The notes beneath the pieces are model-generated. The model worked only from the letters and a program-made list of their open reading frames with translations, had not been told where the DNA came from and did no database searches. A stretch of DNA of 10,596 nucleotides from Clostridia bacterium. GTDB taxonomy: Bacteria > Bacillota > Clostridia > Oscillospirales > CAG-382. Made by a program: the position numbers and the translations under genes. Position 1 is the stretch's first letter. Each line of letters starts with the position of its first letter. The stretch lies in contig JAGDBE010000075.1 in assembly GCA_017959195.1 (NCBI GenBank), forward strand, positions 1-10,596, given 5' to 3'. Positions 1 to 5,713 of this stretch are shown here, in pieces.

Positions 1-1
1 A

Positions 2-817
2 AAGATACTCGATATCAACGGCGGTATGGCGCCGAACATTATTCTCGAAAACGTAAGAGCAAAAATCGAGTACGACGAAAAATTCTATAACGAGATAGTT
101 GAAAAGGCAAAGAGCAACGAGAGAATAACGGTATCTCTTGAAGACGGAAACATATGCATCGTGGCTACGGGTATTTCAAAGCACGGCGCAGACCCCGACG
201 GAAGCCTTAACGCAGGATACGTTCTCGTAAAGTTCCTTGGCGAATGCGAGAACACCGATAAAGACGATAAAGCGATACTCGCGGATATGGAAGACATTCT
301 TCTGCACTATTTCGGCGAAAGCTTCCATATAGAAGCGTATGACGAAGTGTTTAACAAGCTTACATGCTCGAACGGTATTATAAGAGTTGAAGACGGATGC
401 CCGAAAATGAGTCTCGACATAAGATACGGAACGACGATAGAGCCGGAAACCATTGAGAAGAACCTTAAAAGCTATTCTGAGTTCTGGGATATTCCCGAAA
501 TCAGCAGCTCCGCAGGATTTGTCATCCCGGAAGATTTCCCGGTATGCTTATCGCTCCTCGACGCATTCAAATTCATTTCCGGAATACAGGACGCAAAGAG
601 CATAAAGATGGTGGGATGCACCTATTCCAGACTCCTTAAAAACTCGCTGTCGGTAGGTATCGTTGCAAGATACGTTGAAAAGAGACTGAAACAGCCCATG
701 GGACACGGAAACGCACATCAGCCCGACGAATCAATGTGCCTTGATTCATTCTTCGAATCGTTGAAACTTCTTACCTGCTACATCATTGAAGCAGACGATG
801 CAATGACAAGAATTTAA
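2..817 (+). CDS. M20 family dipeptidase, PepV-like (C-terminal part, 5' end outside window)
   Basis: The open frame runs to the left edge of the window with no stop, and the residues before the first ATG at 26 (KILDINGG) continue the family pattern, so that ATG is internal and the gene starts upstream. About 271 codons are visible, whereas the family is usually 440-470 residues. The visible part covers the lid (dimerisation-type) domain and the C-terminal part of the catalytic domain. Counting from the ATG at 26, the lid motif SKHGADPDGSLNAG is at residues 51-64; its His53 corresponds to the lid histidine that helps bind substrate in PepV. The motif HQPDE at residues 231-235 corresponds to the C-terminal zinc-ligand histidine followed by an acidic residue. 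The pattern DIRY near residue 131 is also typical. The other zinc ligands lie outside the window. The family are cytoplasmic, zinc-dependent enzymes that split dipeptides, including beta-Ala- or D-residue-containing ones. The exact substrate cannot be read from sequence. Confidence 0.85.
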   Translation, partial: KILDINGGMAPNIILENVRAKIEYDEKFYNEIVEKAKSNERITVSLEDGNICIVATGISKHGADPDGSLNAGYVLVKFLGECENTDKDDKAILADMEDILLHYFGESFHIEAYDEVFNKLTCSNGIIRVEDGCPKMSLDIRYGTTIEPETIEKNLKSYSEFWDIPEISSSAGFVIPEDFPVCLSLLDAFKFISGIQDAKSIKMVGCTYSRLLKNSLSVGIVARYVEKRLKQPMGHGNAHQPDESMCLDSFFESLKLLTCYIIEADDAMTRI

Positions 818-833
818 GAAAAAAACAATAAAA

Positions 834-861
834 AAAGACGGTATCTTTCGATACCGTCTTT
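834..861. terminator. Bidirectional intrinsic terminator between the dipeptidase and lipoprotein genes
   Basis: There is a perfect 12-bp stem (834-845 with 850-861) around a 4-base loop, in the 59-bp gap between two convergent genes. On the minus strand it is followed by a long T-rich tract (complement of the A-run 821-836), giving a strong terminator for the lipoprotein gene. On the plus strand the tail is only CTTTAATT, so termination of the dipeptidase gene is probably weaker. Confidence 0.85.
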
Positions 862-876
862 AATTATGCTTTCGAA

Positions 877-2358
877 TTATTCGATGTCTTCAAATCCGCC
901 GTAGTTCTTGTTGAAGCTGTTGAGAGTTTCAATTGCGGAGGATTCTCTTTCTGCATAGTACGAAGAGAAGTCGTGCGTTGCGCTGTTGGAGAGGTCGTAA
1001 CCAACGCTCTGGAACGAAGAACCGCAAACGTAGCCTATATCGTATGTAATGCTATCCTTAATAATGTCGAGCATTTCTTCGGAATCGTCATCACGCGAAT
1101 ATTTTCTCTTCAGAGCAACGTTGTAGTATTCAGGAATAACGTCTCTCGAACCGATAGCGCAGAGAGCTTCAAGGATAGCGCCCGTGCGGTTAACGTCGGG
1201 AACCGTAATCGGAATAACTTCAAGGTGCATGTGTCCGTTCGAAACTGTGATGTAATCATCTTCGTCGGTGAACTTAGGATTAGGAATGATACCGAAGTCG
1301 TCTTCCATATCACGCATGCCGTTTACGTCGCCTATATTGTTATCAACGAACATTGCTCTGCCTTCGATGAAGAGCGTGTAGCCGTCGTTGAACGAAGAGC
1401 TGCTGTTCTGGAGATATGCGGAAGAGTTGCTGCAGAGGAGGAAGAACTGGTCAAACATGTCAGCCGTCTTTGTCGAATAAAGAGTGAGCTCAAGTTTGCC
1501 GTCGTCGCCTATATCGTAAATCTTCTTGCCGCCGGTGTAAATGAGGGCGGTAGGCAGACCGTACGCACGGCAGTACAGACCTAACTGGTCATTTTCGGGA
1601 CCGATCACGCCGTCGCCGTCAAGGTCTTTTCCACCTTTTCTAACGAGGTATGTGAATTCATCAAACGTCCAGTCGCCGTCTCTTACGAGGTCGTAAGGAT
1701 AGTCAAGACCGAGGTCGTCGAAAATTCTCTTGTTGAACATCAGGCAGTTGCTGTAGAACAATCTGTGCTTGGAAATATCGCCGTCGAGAACGTAAAGACG
1801 TCCGTTGATCGTGCAGGCTTCCTGAATGTTCTTGGACCACCAGGGTTTGTCAAGGTGAATCGTATCAATGTCATTGATGTTGTATACCGCGCCGTTTGCA
1901 GCATAAACGAAAGCTGCTCTTGCATGAGCAAAAATTACGTCGTATGCGTCGTCGCCGGCGAGTATGGAGTTAAGAGCGTCCGTCTCATAGTCGGAGCTTG
2001 AAGATTCTGTAGCGGTGATTGTGATTCCGTACATTTCTTCAACCTGCTTGTTTCTTCTGTAGGTAGCGCTTTCAACTTTGTCTGTAGAGTCCTCTTCGAG
2101 ATACTGGTCGGAAGTTTTCTGCGGACGGATAAGCATTCTGAAGTTGTAACCGTCATATCTTTCCTTTGAAAGATCGGAGAGATAATCGATTTCTTCGTCA
2201 TCAGTGTTGTCCGTTTCGGTGTTTCCGTTGTCCACTTCGGTTATACCCGTATCAGGCTTATCGGTATTATCGGTATTGCCGCCGGTGTCTTTTTCGCATG
2301 CAGCAAAAACGAAAATAATGCCGATCGCGAGGAGTACAACTAAAATTTTCTTAAGCAT
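877..2358 (-). CDS. Extracellular solute-binding lipoprotein of an ABC importer
   Basis: The N-terminus MLKKILVV is a positively charged, hydrophobic signal ending in a lipobox-like FAAC with the lipidated cysteine at residue 21. A flexible linker rich in Thr, Asn, Asp and Gly follows (about 22-60). Residues about 65-490 have features of cluster-1-like sugar or peptide binding proteins: DDAYDVIF (136-143), WTFDEF (230-235), an IEGRAMFV segment (331-338) and DFGIIPNPK (354-362). A DxDxDG loop, DLDGDGVIGPEND (245-257), resembles an EF-hand-type calcium loop that often occurs in these proteins. The product should be tethered to the outer face of the membrane and hand substrate to a permease. No permease or ATPase gene adjoins it, and it is bounded by its own promoter and terminator, so it is an orphan binding protein or a partner of a transporter elsewhere. 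The substrate is unknown. The start is supported by AGAAAGGAG at 2368-2376, 9 bases upstream. Confidence 0.85.
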   Translation of the reverse strand: MLKKILVVLLAIGIIFVFAACEKDTGGNTDNTDKPDTGITEVDNGNTETDNTDDEEIDYLSDLSKERYDGYNFRMLIRPQKTSDQYLEEDSTDKVESATYRRNKQVEEMYGITITATESSSSDYETDALNSILAGDDAYDVIFAHARAAFVYAANGAVYNINDIDTIHLDKPWWSKNIQEACTINGRLYVLDGDISKHRLFYSNCLMFNKRIFDDLGLDYPYDLVRDGDWTFDEFTYLVRKGGKDLDGDGVIGPENDQLGLYCRAYGLPTALIYTGGKKIYDIGDDGKLELTLYSTKTADMFDQFFLLCSNSSAYLQNSSSSFNDGYTLFIEGRAMFVDNNIGDVNGMRDMEDDFGIIPNPKFTDEDDYITVSNGHMHLEVIPITVPDVNRTGAILEALCAIGSRDVIPEYYNVALKRKYSRDDDSEEMLDIIKDSITYDIGYVCGSSFQSVGYDLSNSATHDFSSYYAERESSAIETLNSFNKNYGGFEDIE

Positions 2359-2361
2359 ATA

Positions 2362-2385
2362 ATTAAACTCCTTTCTAAGTTTAAT
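2362..2385. repeat. Perfect 8-bp inverted repeat over the start of the lipoprotein transcript
   Basis: ATTAAACT (2362-2369) and AGTTTAAT (2378-2385) form a perfect dyad with an 8-base centre. It covers the predicted transcription start and the Shine-Dalgarno sequence, most of which falls in the centre. As DNA it is placed like a repressor operator. As RNA it could partly fold over the ribosome site, though part of one arm may lie upstream of the transcript start. Function is inferred from position only. Confidence 0.5.
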
Positions 2386-2387
2386 AC

Positions 2388-2416
2388 ATTATATCATAAT
2401 AGGTATAAAAAGTAAA
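2388..2416 (-). promoter_or_regulatory. Sigma-A promoter of the solute-binding lipoprotein gene
   Basis: On the minus strand, TTTACT (2411-2416) and a perfect TATAAT (2388-2393) are separated by exactly 17 bp. The -10 is preceded by TGA, giving an extended TGnTATAAT element. Transcription should start near 2381-2382, just upstream of the ribosome site. Confidence 0.8.
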
Positions 2417-2454
2417 CAGATTTTTTATTTTTTGATGAATTTTGTATAAAAAGT
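2403..2454. repeat. 11-bp direct repeat around and upstream of the -35 of the lipoprotein promoter
   Basis: GTATAAAAAGT occurs at 2403-2413 and again at 2444-2454, a period of 41 bp (about four helical turns). The first copy overlaps the -35 hexamer. The surrounding DNA is very AT-rich, so chance is a real alternative. An UP-like element or activator site is possible. Confidence 0.35.
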
Positions 2455-2480
2455 CAAAAAATTGGTCAATATCAACAAAA

Positions 2481-2511
2481 AAACTACTGAATAGCGGGTA
2501 TTCAGTAGTTT
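2481..2511 (-). terminator. Intrinsic terminator of the P-loop protein gene
   Basis: A perfect 13-bp stem (2481-2493 with 2499-2511) closes a 5-base loop 16 bases past the stop codon. On the minus strand the stem runs into seven consecutive T (complement of 2477-2483). It should insulate the downstream lipoprotein promoter from read-through. Confidence 0.88.
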
Positions 2512-2526
2512 AATATTATAAACGCG

Positions 2527-2946
2527 TTAATTAATGCTTACGAGAAATTGTTTCAAACCTTCGGGGAGTTTTTCAATTTCTATTGAAACGGTCATGGTGA
2601 AGTTAACGTTCTGGGAATCGAGGAGCGGAGAAGCGAGTTTAACGAATTCTTCAAAGCCCGCAAGGTCGTTTTTGCAGATTTTGAGCGCGGAGTCGATGAA
2701 TAAATCCGTAAGGTCGTAATCGCTTGCGAGCACGCCGCAAACGAAGCCGTAAAGTTTTTTCCAGTCGTCTATTCCGTAGGTAGATATGTTAACGAGTCTT
2801 GCTTTTGAATCGATTTCGTGAATGAGCTTTGTGCCGTATTCAATACAGACTACGTTTCCTTTCGTTGTTTTCTGCGCATTGTTGACCATTTCGATCAGGT
2901 GCTTTGTTTTTCCGGAGCCTTTGAGTCCGGCAAAAATTTGAAGCAT
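2527..2946 (-). CDS. Small P-loop NTPase-like protein, function unknown
   Basis: The protein has 139 residues and opens with a Walker A motif, GLKGSGKT, at residues 7-14. A hydrophobic strand ending in aspartate, LFID (82-85), is a plausible Walker B. I see no signal peptide, membrane segment or extra domain, so it should be cytoplasmic. It resembles a family of roughly 140-residue ATP-binding proteins of gut Clostridia that are sometimes labelled PilT or twitching-motility protein; that name is not supported by anything else here and I do not adopt it. Length is close to the minimum for a P-loop fold, so it may act as a nucleotide-dependent switch or need a partner. It is transcribed alone, between its own promoter and terminator. 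The start at 2946 is supported by AAGGGG at 2955-2960, 8 bases upstream. Confidence 0.8.
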   Translation of the reverse strand: MLQIFAGLKGSGKTKHLIEMVNNAQKTTKGNVVCIEYGTKLIHEIDSKARLVNISTYGIDDWKKLYGFVCGVLASDYDLTDLFIDSALKICKNDLAGFEEFVKLASPLLDSQNVNFTMTVSIEIEKLPEGLKQFLVSIN

Positions 2947-2972
2947 GATAATTACCCCTTTACGTCAAATTT

Positions 2973-2996
2973 GTCAGCAGAAAAAGTGCTGCTAAC
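2973..2996 (-). promoter_or_regulatory. Hairpin at the 5' end of the P-loop gene leader
   Basis: In minus-strand RNA, GUUAGCAG and CUGCUGAC pair over 8 bp with one G-U wobble, closing an 8-base U-rich loop. It lies between the predicted transcription start (about 3000) and the ribosome site (2955-2960), so it would cap the very 5' end of the transcript. No U-run follows, so it is not a terminator. A stabilising or regulatory role is inferred. Confidence 0.45.
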
Positions 2997-3006
2997 CTCA
3001 ATTAAT

Positions 3007-3035
3007 ATAATACACCTTTTTGAAAGGGTTGTCAA
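3007..3035 (-). promoter_or_regulatory. Sigma-A promoter of the P-loop protein gene
   Basis: On the minus strand a consensus TTGACA (3030-3035) is followed after exactly 17 bp by TATTAT (3007-3012). The spacer carries a small inverted repeat, CCTTT-N3-AAAGG (3015-3027), centred within it. The promoter lies in the 114-bp gap downstream of citrate synthase, for which I see no convincing intrinsic terminator, so some read-through from citrate synthase is possible. Confidence 0.85.
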
Positions 3036-3060
3036 TATCAATTGCTGTGATTGGCAAAAT

Positions 3061-4419
3061 TCAGCGCTTGGAAATCGGAACGTATTTTTTTACGGCGTAG
3101 TTCGTCTTGTATGCGGGACGTATAATTCTGCCGCCCGTGAGATTTTCCTCTATTCTGTGAGCGCACCAGCCCGCAACGCGCGCCGTGGCAAACAGAGGAG
3201 TGAATAATTCCGTCGGAATTCTCATCATTCTGTAAACGAGTCCCGAATACATGTCGACGTTTGCGCAAAGCGTCTTGTCAACCCCTGTAACCTTCGTGAA
3301 AACGGCGGGGGAGAGCTTTTCGATTTTTTCCAGCAAATTGAATTCGTTGTCAAAACCGTTTTCTTTTGCGAGGTCTTTTGCGTATTTCTTTAAAAGTACG
3401 GCACGCGGGTCGGATTTCGTGTAAATGGCGTGTCCCATACCGTAAATGAGACCGCTTCCGTCGCCCGCCTCTTTTTTGAGTATCTTTTCGAGGTACGCTT
3501 TTATCTCGTCGTCGTCGTTCCAGTCTTTAAGGTTGTTTTTAATATCCGTAAACATCTCGTCAACCTTTATGTTTGCACCGCCGTGCTTCGGGCCTTTAAG
3601 GGAACCGACGGCAGCGGAAATTGACGAATAAATGTCGGTGCCGGTGGAAGAAAGGACTCTTGCGGCAAACGTTGAGTTGTTACCGCCGCCGTGCTCGGCA
3701 TGCAGAACCATGCAGAGATCGAGAAGACGCGCTTCCTTTTCGCTGAACGTAACGTCCTTGCCCAGAATACGCATAAAATTCTGCGCGCAGGAAAGCCCGG
3801 GCATGGGTCTGTGCAGAAGCAGACTGTCCTGGTCGAATACGTGTCTCTTTACCGAATACGCGTGAGCCGCAATGGTCGGAATGCGCGCAATCAGCTGAAT
3901 GCTCTGCCTGAACTGGTTTTCAAGGGAGTTGTCCTCGGGGTTCTCGTCGTATGAATACAGAGCGAGGATTCCCGATTGTATCTTGTTCATTATATCCCTT
4001 GACGGCGCACGCAGAATAACGTCTTCCGTAAAGTTCAACGGCAGAGTTGCGTAATCCGCAACGAGAGACTTGAAGTATTCAAGCTGCTTTGCCGTCGGAA
4101 GCACGCCGAAAAGAAGCAGAAACGCGCATTCTTCAAAGCCGTATCTGTTTTCCTTTATGTAACCCTCGACAAGCTTTTCCACGTCGTAGCCACGGTATAA
4201 AAGCTTGCCCTCGTCGGGGCGTTTTTCACCTTCATATAATACGTATCCGTGTACAAGTCCGAGATTTGTAACGCCTGCAACAACACCCGAACCGTCGGAA
4301 TTACGAAGGCCTCTTTTCACGTTTGAGGTCGTAAACGCCTTTTCGGGAATCATATAACTTTCTCTGCAAAGTTCGGTGAGCTCGGAGATGCTCTTGGGAC
4401 AGTTCTTTTTTCTTGCCAT
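3061..4419 (-). CDS. gltA: Citrate synthase
   Basis: The enzyme condenses acetyl-CoA and oxaloacetate to citrate in the cytoplasm, at the entry to the TCA cycle or, in anaerobes, the partial oxidative branch towards glutamate. The 452-residue protein carries the family's active-site elements in order: HAEHGGGN (240-247), GPKHGGAN (276-283; His279 corresponds to the catalytic His274 of pig enzyme), GMGHAIYTKSDPRA (327-340; His330 corresponds to His320, Arg339 to the oxaloacetate-binding Arg) and NVDMYSG (387-393; Asp389 corresponds to catalytic Asp375). Length suits the long clostridial type. A 2-methylcitrate synthase role cannot be excluded from sequence. No aconitase or isocitrate dehydrogenase gene is adjacent. 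The start is supported by GGAAGGA at 4427-4433. Confidence 0.93.
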   Translation of the reverse strand: MARKKNCPKSISELTELCRESYMIPEKAFTTSNVKRGLRNSDGSGVVAGVTNLGLVHGYVLYEGEKRPDEGKLLYRGYDVEKLVEGYIKENRYGFEECAFLLLFGVLPTAKQLEYFKSLVADYATLPLNFTEDVILRAPSRDIMNKIQSGILALYSYDENPEDNSLENQFRQSIQLIARIPTIAAHAYSVKRHVFDQDSLLLHRPMPGLSCAQNFMRILGKDVTFSEKEARLLDLCMVLHAEHGGGNNSTFAARVLSSTGTDIYSSISAAVGSLKGPKHGGANIKVDEMFTDIKNNLKDWNDDDEIKAYLEKILKKEAGDGSGLIYGMGHAIYTKSDPRAVLLKKYAKDLAKENGFDNEFNLLEKIEKLSPAVFTKVTGVDKTLCANVDMYSGLVYRMMRIPTELFTPLFATARVAGWCAHRIEENLTGGRIIRPAYKTNYAVKKYVPISKR

Positions 4420-4437
4420 AGTTAAATCCTTCCGTGT

Positions 4438-4471
4438 ATATATTTGTATTGATGATAATATATTTGTATTG
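4438..4471. repeat. 14-bp perfect direct repeat in the citrate synthase / SpoIID divergent gap
   Basis: ATATATTTGTATTG occurs at 4438-4451 and again, identical, at 4458-4471. The start-to-start distance is 20 bp, about two helical turns, so both copies face the same side of the DNA. One copy overlaps the predicted -10 of the citrate synthase promoter and the other lies just inside the transcribed leader. The arrangement suggests a binding site for a transcription factor; which one is unknown. Confidence 0.6.
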
Positions 4472-4496
4472 TATCACAAACTTTTTGAAAATGCAA
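4468..4496 (-). promoter_or_regulatory. Predicted promoter of citrate synthase
   Basis: On the minus strand TACAAT (4468-4473) is preceded by TGA, giving an extended -10. A weak -35, TTGCAT (4491-4496), lies 17 bp upstream. The SpoIID-type gene must have its own rightward promoter in the same 93-bp gap or upstream, but I could not single out a convincing one. Confidence 0.6.
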
Positions 4497-4512
4497 GAGG
4501 AAAAATGAAATT

Positions 4513-5565
4513 ATGCAAATAAAATTAAAAAAATACCAAATAAAGAAAACGCCCGCCGTAATTGCGGCAATCTTTGCGCTTGCGCTCATGATTAAGGGCG
4601 CAAACCTTTTTACGGCGCAACCAAACGGCACAGACGGATATTCCCCGGACGCCGCCGCGAAAAGTATTTATCTGTCGCTTGAAGAATATGAAGTAAAAAA
4701 CGGAAATTTAACTGAAAACGGCAATAAAATGAATAATCAAAAAGAAAAAAATTCAAATATCGAAAATAACGGGACAAGTTTTGCAGATTGCGCTTTTGTT
4801 CGCGTGCTTGACGCGCAAAGCGGGGAAATTAAGGAAGAGGACATAGAGTACTATACTCTTTGCGCGCTGCTTGCGGAAATGCCGCAGAGTTATGAAACGC
4901 AGGCGCTCATGGCGCAGGCGGTGGCGTGCAGAACGTATGCCTGCAGGAATATTTTTTATACGAAGCACGATAATGCCGACGTCTGCACGGATTATAAGTG
5001 CTGTCAGAGTTACAGGGAAGCGGACGGCATAAAGACCGACATATCGAAAGCGCTTTTTGCGGTTAACGCTACAAAGGGAATAATAGCGACTTACGAAAAC
5101 GAGCCGATACTTGCCGCATATCACGCGTCAAGCTATAAAAAAACGAAATCCTGCGACGAAGTATGGGGCGGAAGAAAAGATTACCTCGTTTCCGTGTATG
5201 CGCCGGAATCAAAAGAGGACTGCGCCTATACGGTAACCGTCTCATTTGATAAAACAAACGAAATACTGATGAAAAAGGGTAAAAAAGAAATTGAATTCAT
5301 CACCGCGGACGACGGACTGTGCGCGGGCGCAAAATGCGAAGACGGATTTTTAGACTGTAAGACGCTTAAAAATATGTTTTCACTGCGTTCAGACGCGTTT
5401 GAAGTTGAAAAAACCGATATCGGATACGATTTTACGTGCTACGGTTACGGACACGGCGTCGGAATGAGCCAGAAGGGCGCAAATCTGCTTGCAAAGCAGG
5501 GTTTCGATTATTGCGAGATACTGAAATACTATTACAGCGGAATAAAATTCGATTTTATAATATAA
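4513..5565 (+). CDS. SpoIID/LytB-domain protein, probable peptidoglycan lytic transglycosylase
   Basis: This is a membrane-anchored wall enzyme. Residues about 13-30 form one hydrophobic segment after a basic N-terminus, then a low-complexity Asn/Lys/Glu linker (about 55-88), then the SpoIID domain to the end. LLAEMPQSYETQALMAQAVACRTYA (119-143) contains Glu122, matching the catalytic Glu88 of B. subtilis SpoIID. AAYHASS (201-207), DEVWGG (215-220) and GYGHGVGMSQKGAN (311-324) are the other family signatures, ending in EILKYYYSGI. Length (350) matches SpoIID (about 343). SpoIID cuts glycan strands whose peptides an amidase has removed, during forespore engulfment; LytB is its vegetative relative next to an amidase. 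Which of these this gene is cannot be decided from sequence, so no symbol is given. The ectodomain and anchor together hold 14 cysteines, which is many. The nearest Shine-Dalgarno, AGAGG at 4496-4500, lies a rather long 12 bases before the ATG. Confidence 0.88.
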   Translation: MQIKLKKYQIKKTPAVIAAIFALALMIKGANLFTAQPNGTDGYSPDAAAKSIYLSLEEYEVKNGNLTENGNKMNNQKEKNSNIENNGTSFADCAFVRVLDAQSGEIKEEDIEYYTLCALLAEMPQSYETQALMAQAVACRTYACRNIFYTKHDNADVCTDYKCCQSYREADGIKTDISKALFAVNATKGIIATYENEPILAAYHASSYKKTKSCDEVWGGRKDYLVSVYAPESKEDCAYTVTVSFDKTNEILMKKGKKEIEFITADDGLCAGAKCEDGFLDCKTLKNMFSLRSDAFEVEKTDIGYDFTCYGYGHGVGMSQKGANLLAKQGFDYCEILKYYYSGIKFDFII

Positions 5566-5599
5566 ATTACGGTTTTTTCGTTAATATTTGCGTCGGATA

Positions 5600-5628
5600 T
5601 TGAAAAAATCATAATATTATTGTATAAT
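5600..5628 (+). promoter_or_regulatory. Sigma-A promoter of the GHL10-amidase / nth unit
   Basis: TTGAAA (5600-5605) and a perfect TATAAT (5623-5628) are separated by exactly 17 bp, in the 148-bp gap after the SpoIID-type gene. Transcription should start near 5634-5635. No clear terminator follows the SpoIID-type gene, so both genes could also be read from an upstream promoter. Confidence 0.8.
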
Positions 5629-5634
5629 TATATC

Positions 5635-5664
5635 GATAATATCTTTAATATCGGAGATATTGTC
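5635..5664 (+). promoter_or_regulatory. Hairpin or dyad at the 5' end of the GHL10-amidase leader
   Basis: GATAATATCT (5635-5644) can pair with AGATATTGTC (5655-5664) over 10 bp with one G-U wobble and a 10-base loop. The first base coincides with the predicted transcription start. It is about 40 bases upstream of the ribosome site AAAGGA (5701-5706) and has no U-run, so it is not a terminator. It could be an mRNA-stabilising 5' stem or an operator dyad. Confidence 0.45.
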
Positions 5665-5713
5665 ATTTACTGTTGATTTTCGTATATGCATGCTTTTTTG
5701 AAAGGAAATCGGA

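Noticed and set aside
973..1584. Rightward 203-codon open frame opposite the lipoprotein gene
   Set aside because: It is antisense to a well-supported gene, has no ribosome site or recognisable family, and its composition (Val/Arg/Asn-rich) is what reverse translation of the sense codons gives.
2527..2946. PilT or twitching-motility ATPase for the small P-loop protein
   Set aside because: The chain is far shorter than PilT and lacks its Asp/His boxes and C-terminal domain; only the Walker A is shared.
4505..4522. Five-codon minigene (MKLCK) with the AGAGG only 4 bases upstream, overlapping the SpoIID-type start
   Set aside because: The spacing is suggestive of reinitiation control, but such a short frame arises easily by chance in AT-rich DNA and there is no independent support.
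5566..5593. Possible weak hairpin with a T-run after the SpoIID-type gene
   Set aside because: The arms pair only with a bulge and the T-run falls in the loop rather than after the stem, so it is not a credible terminator.
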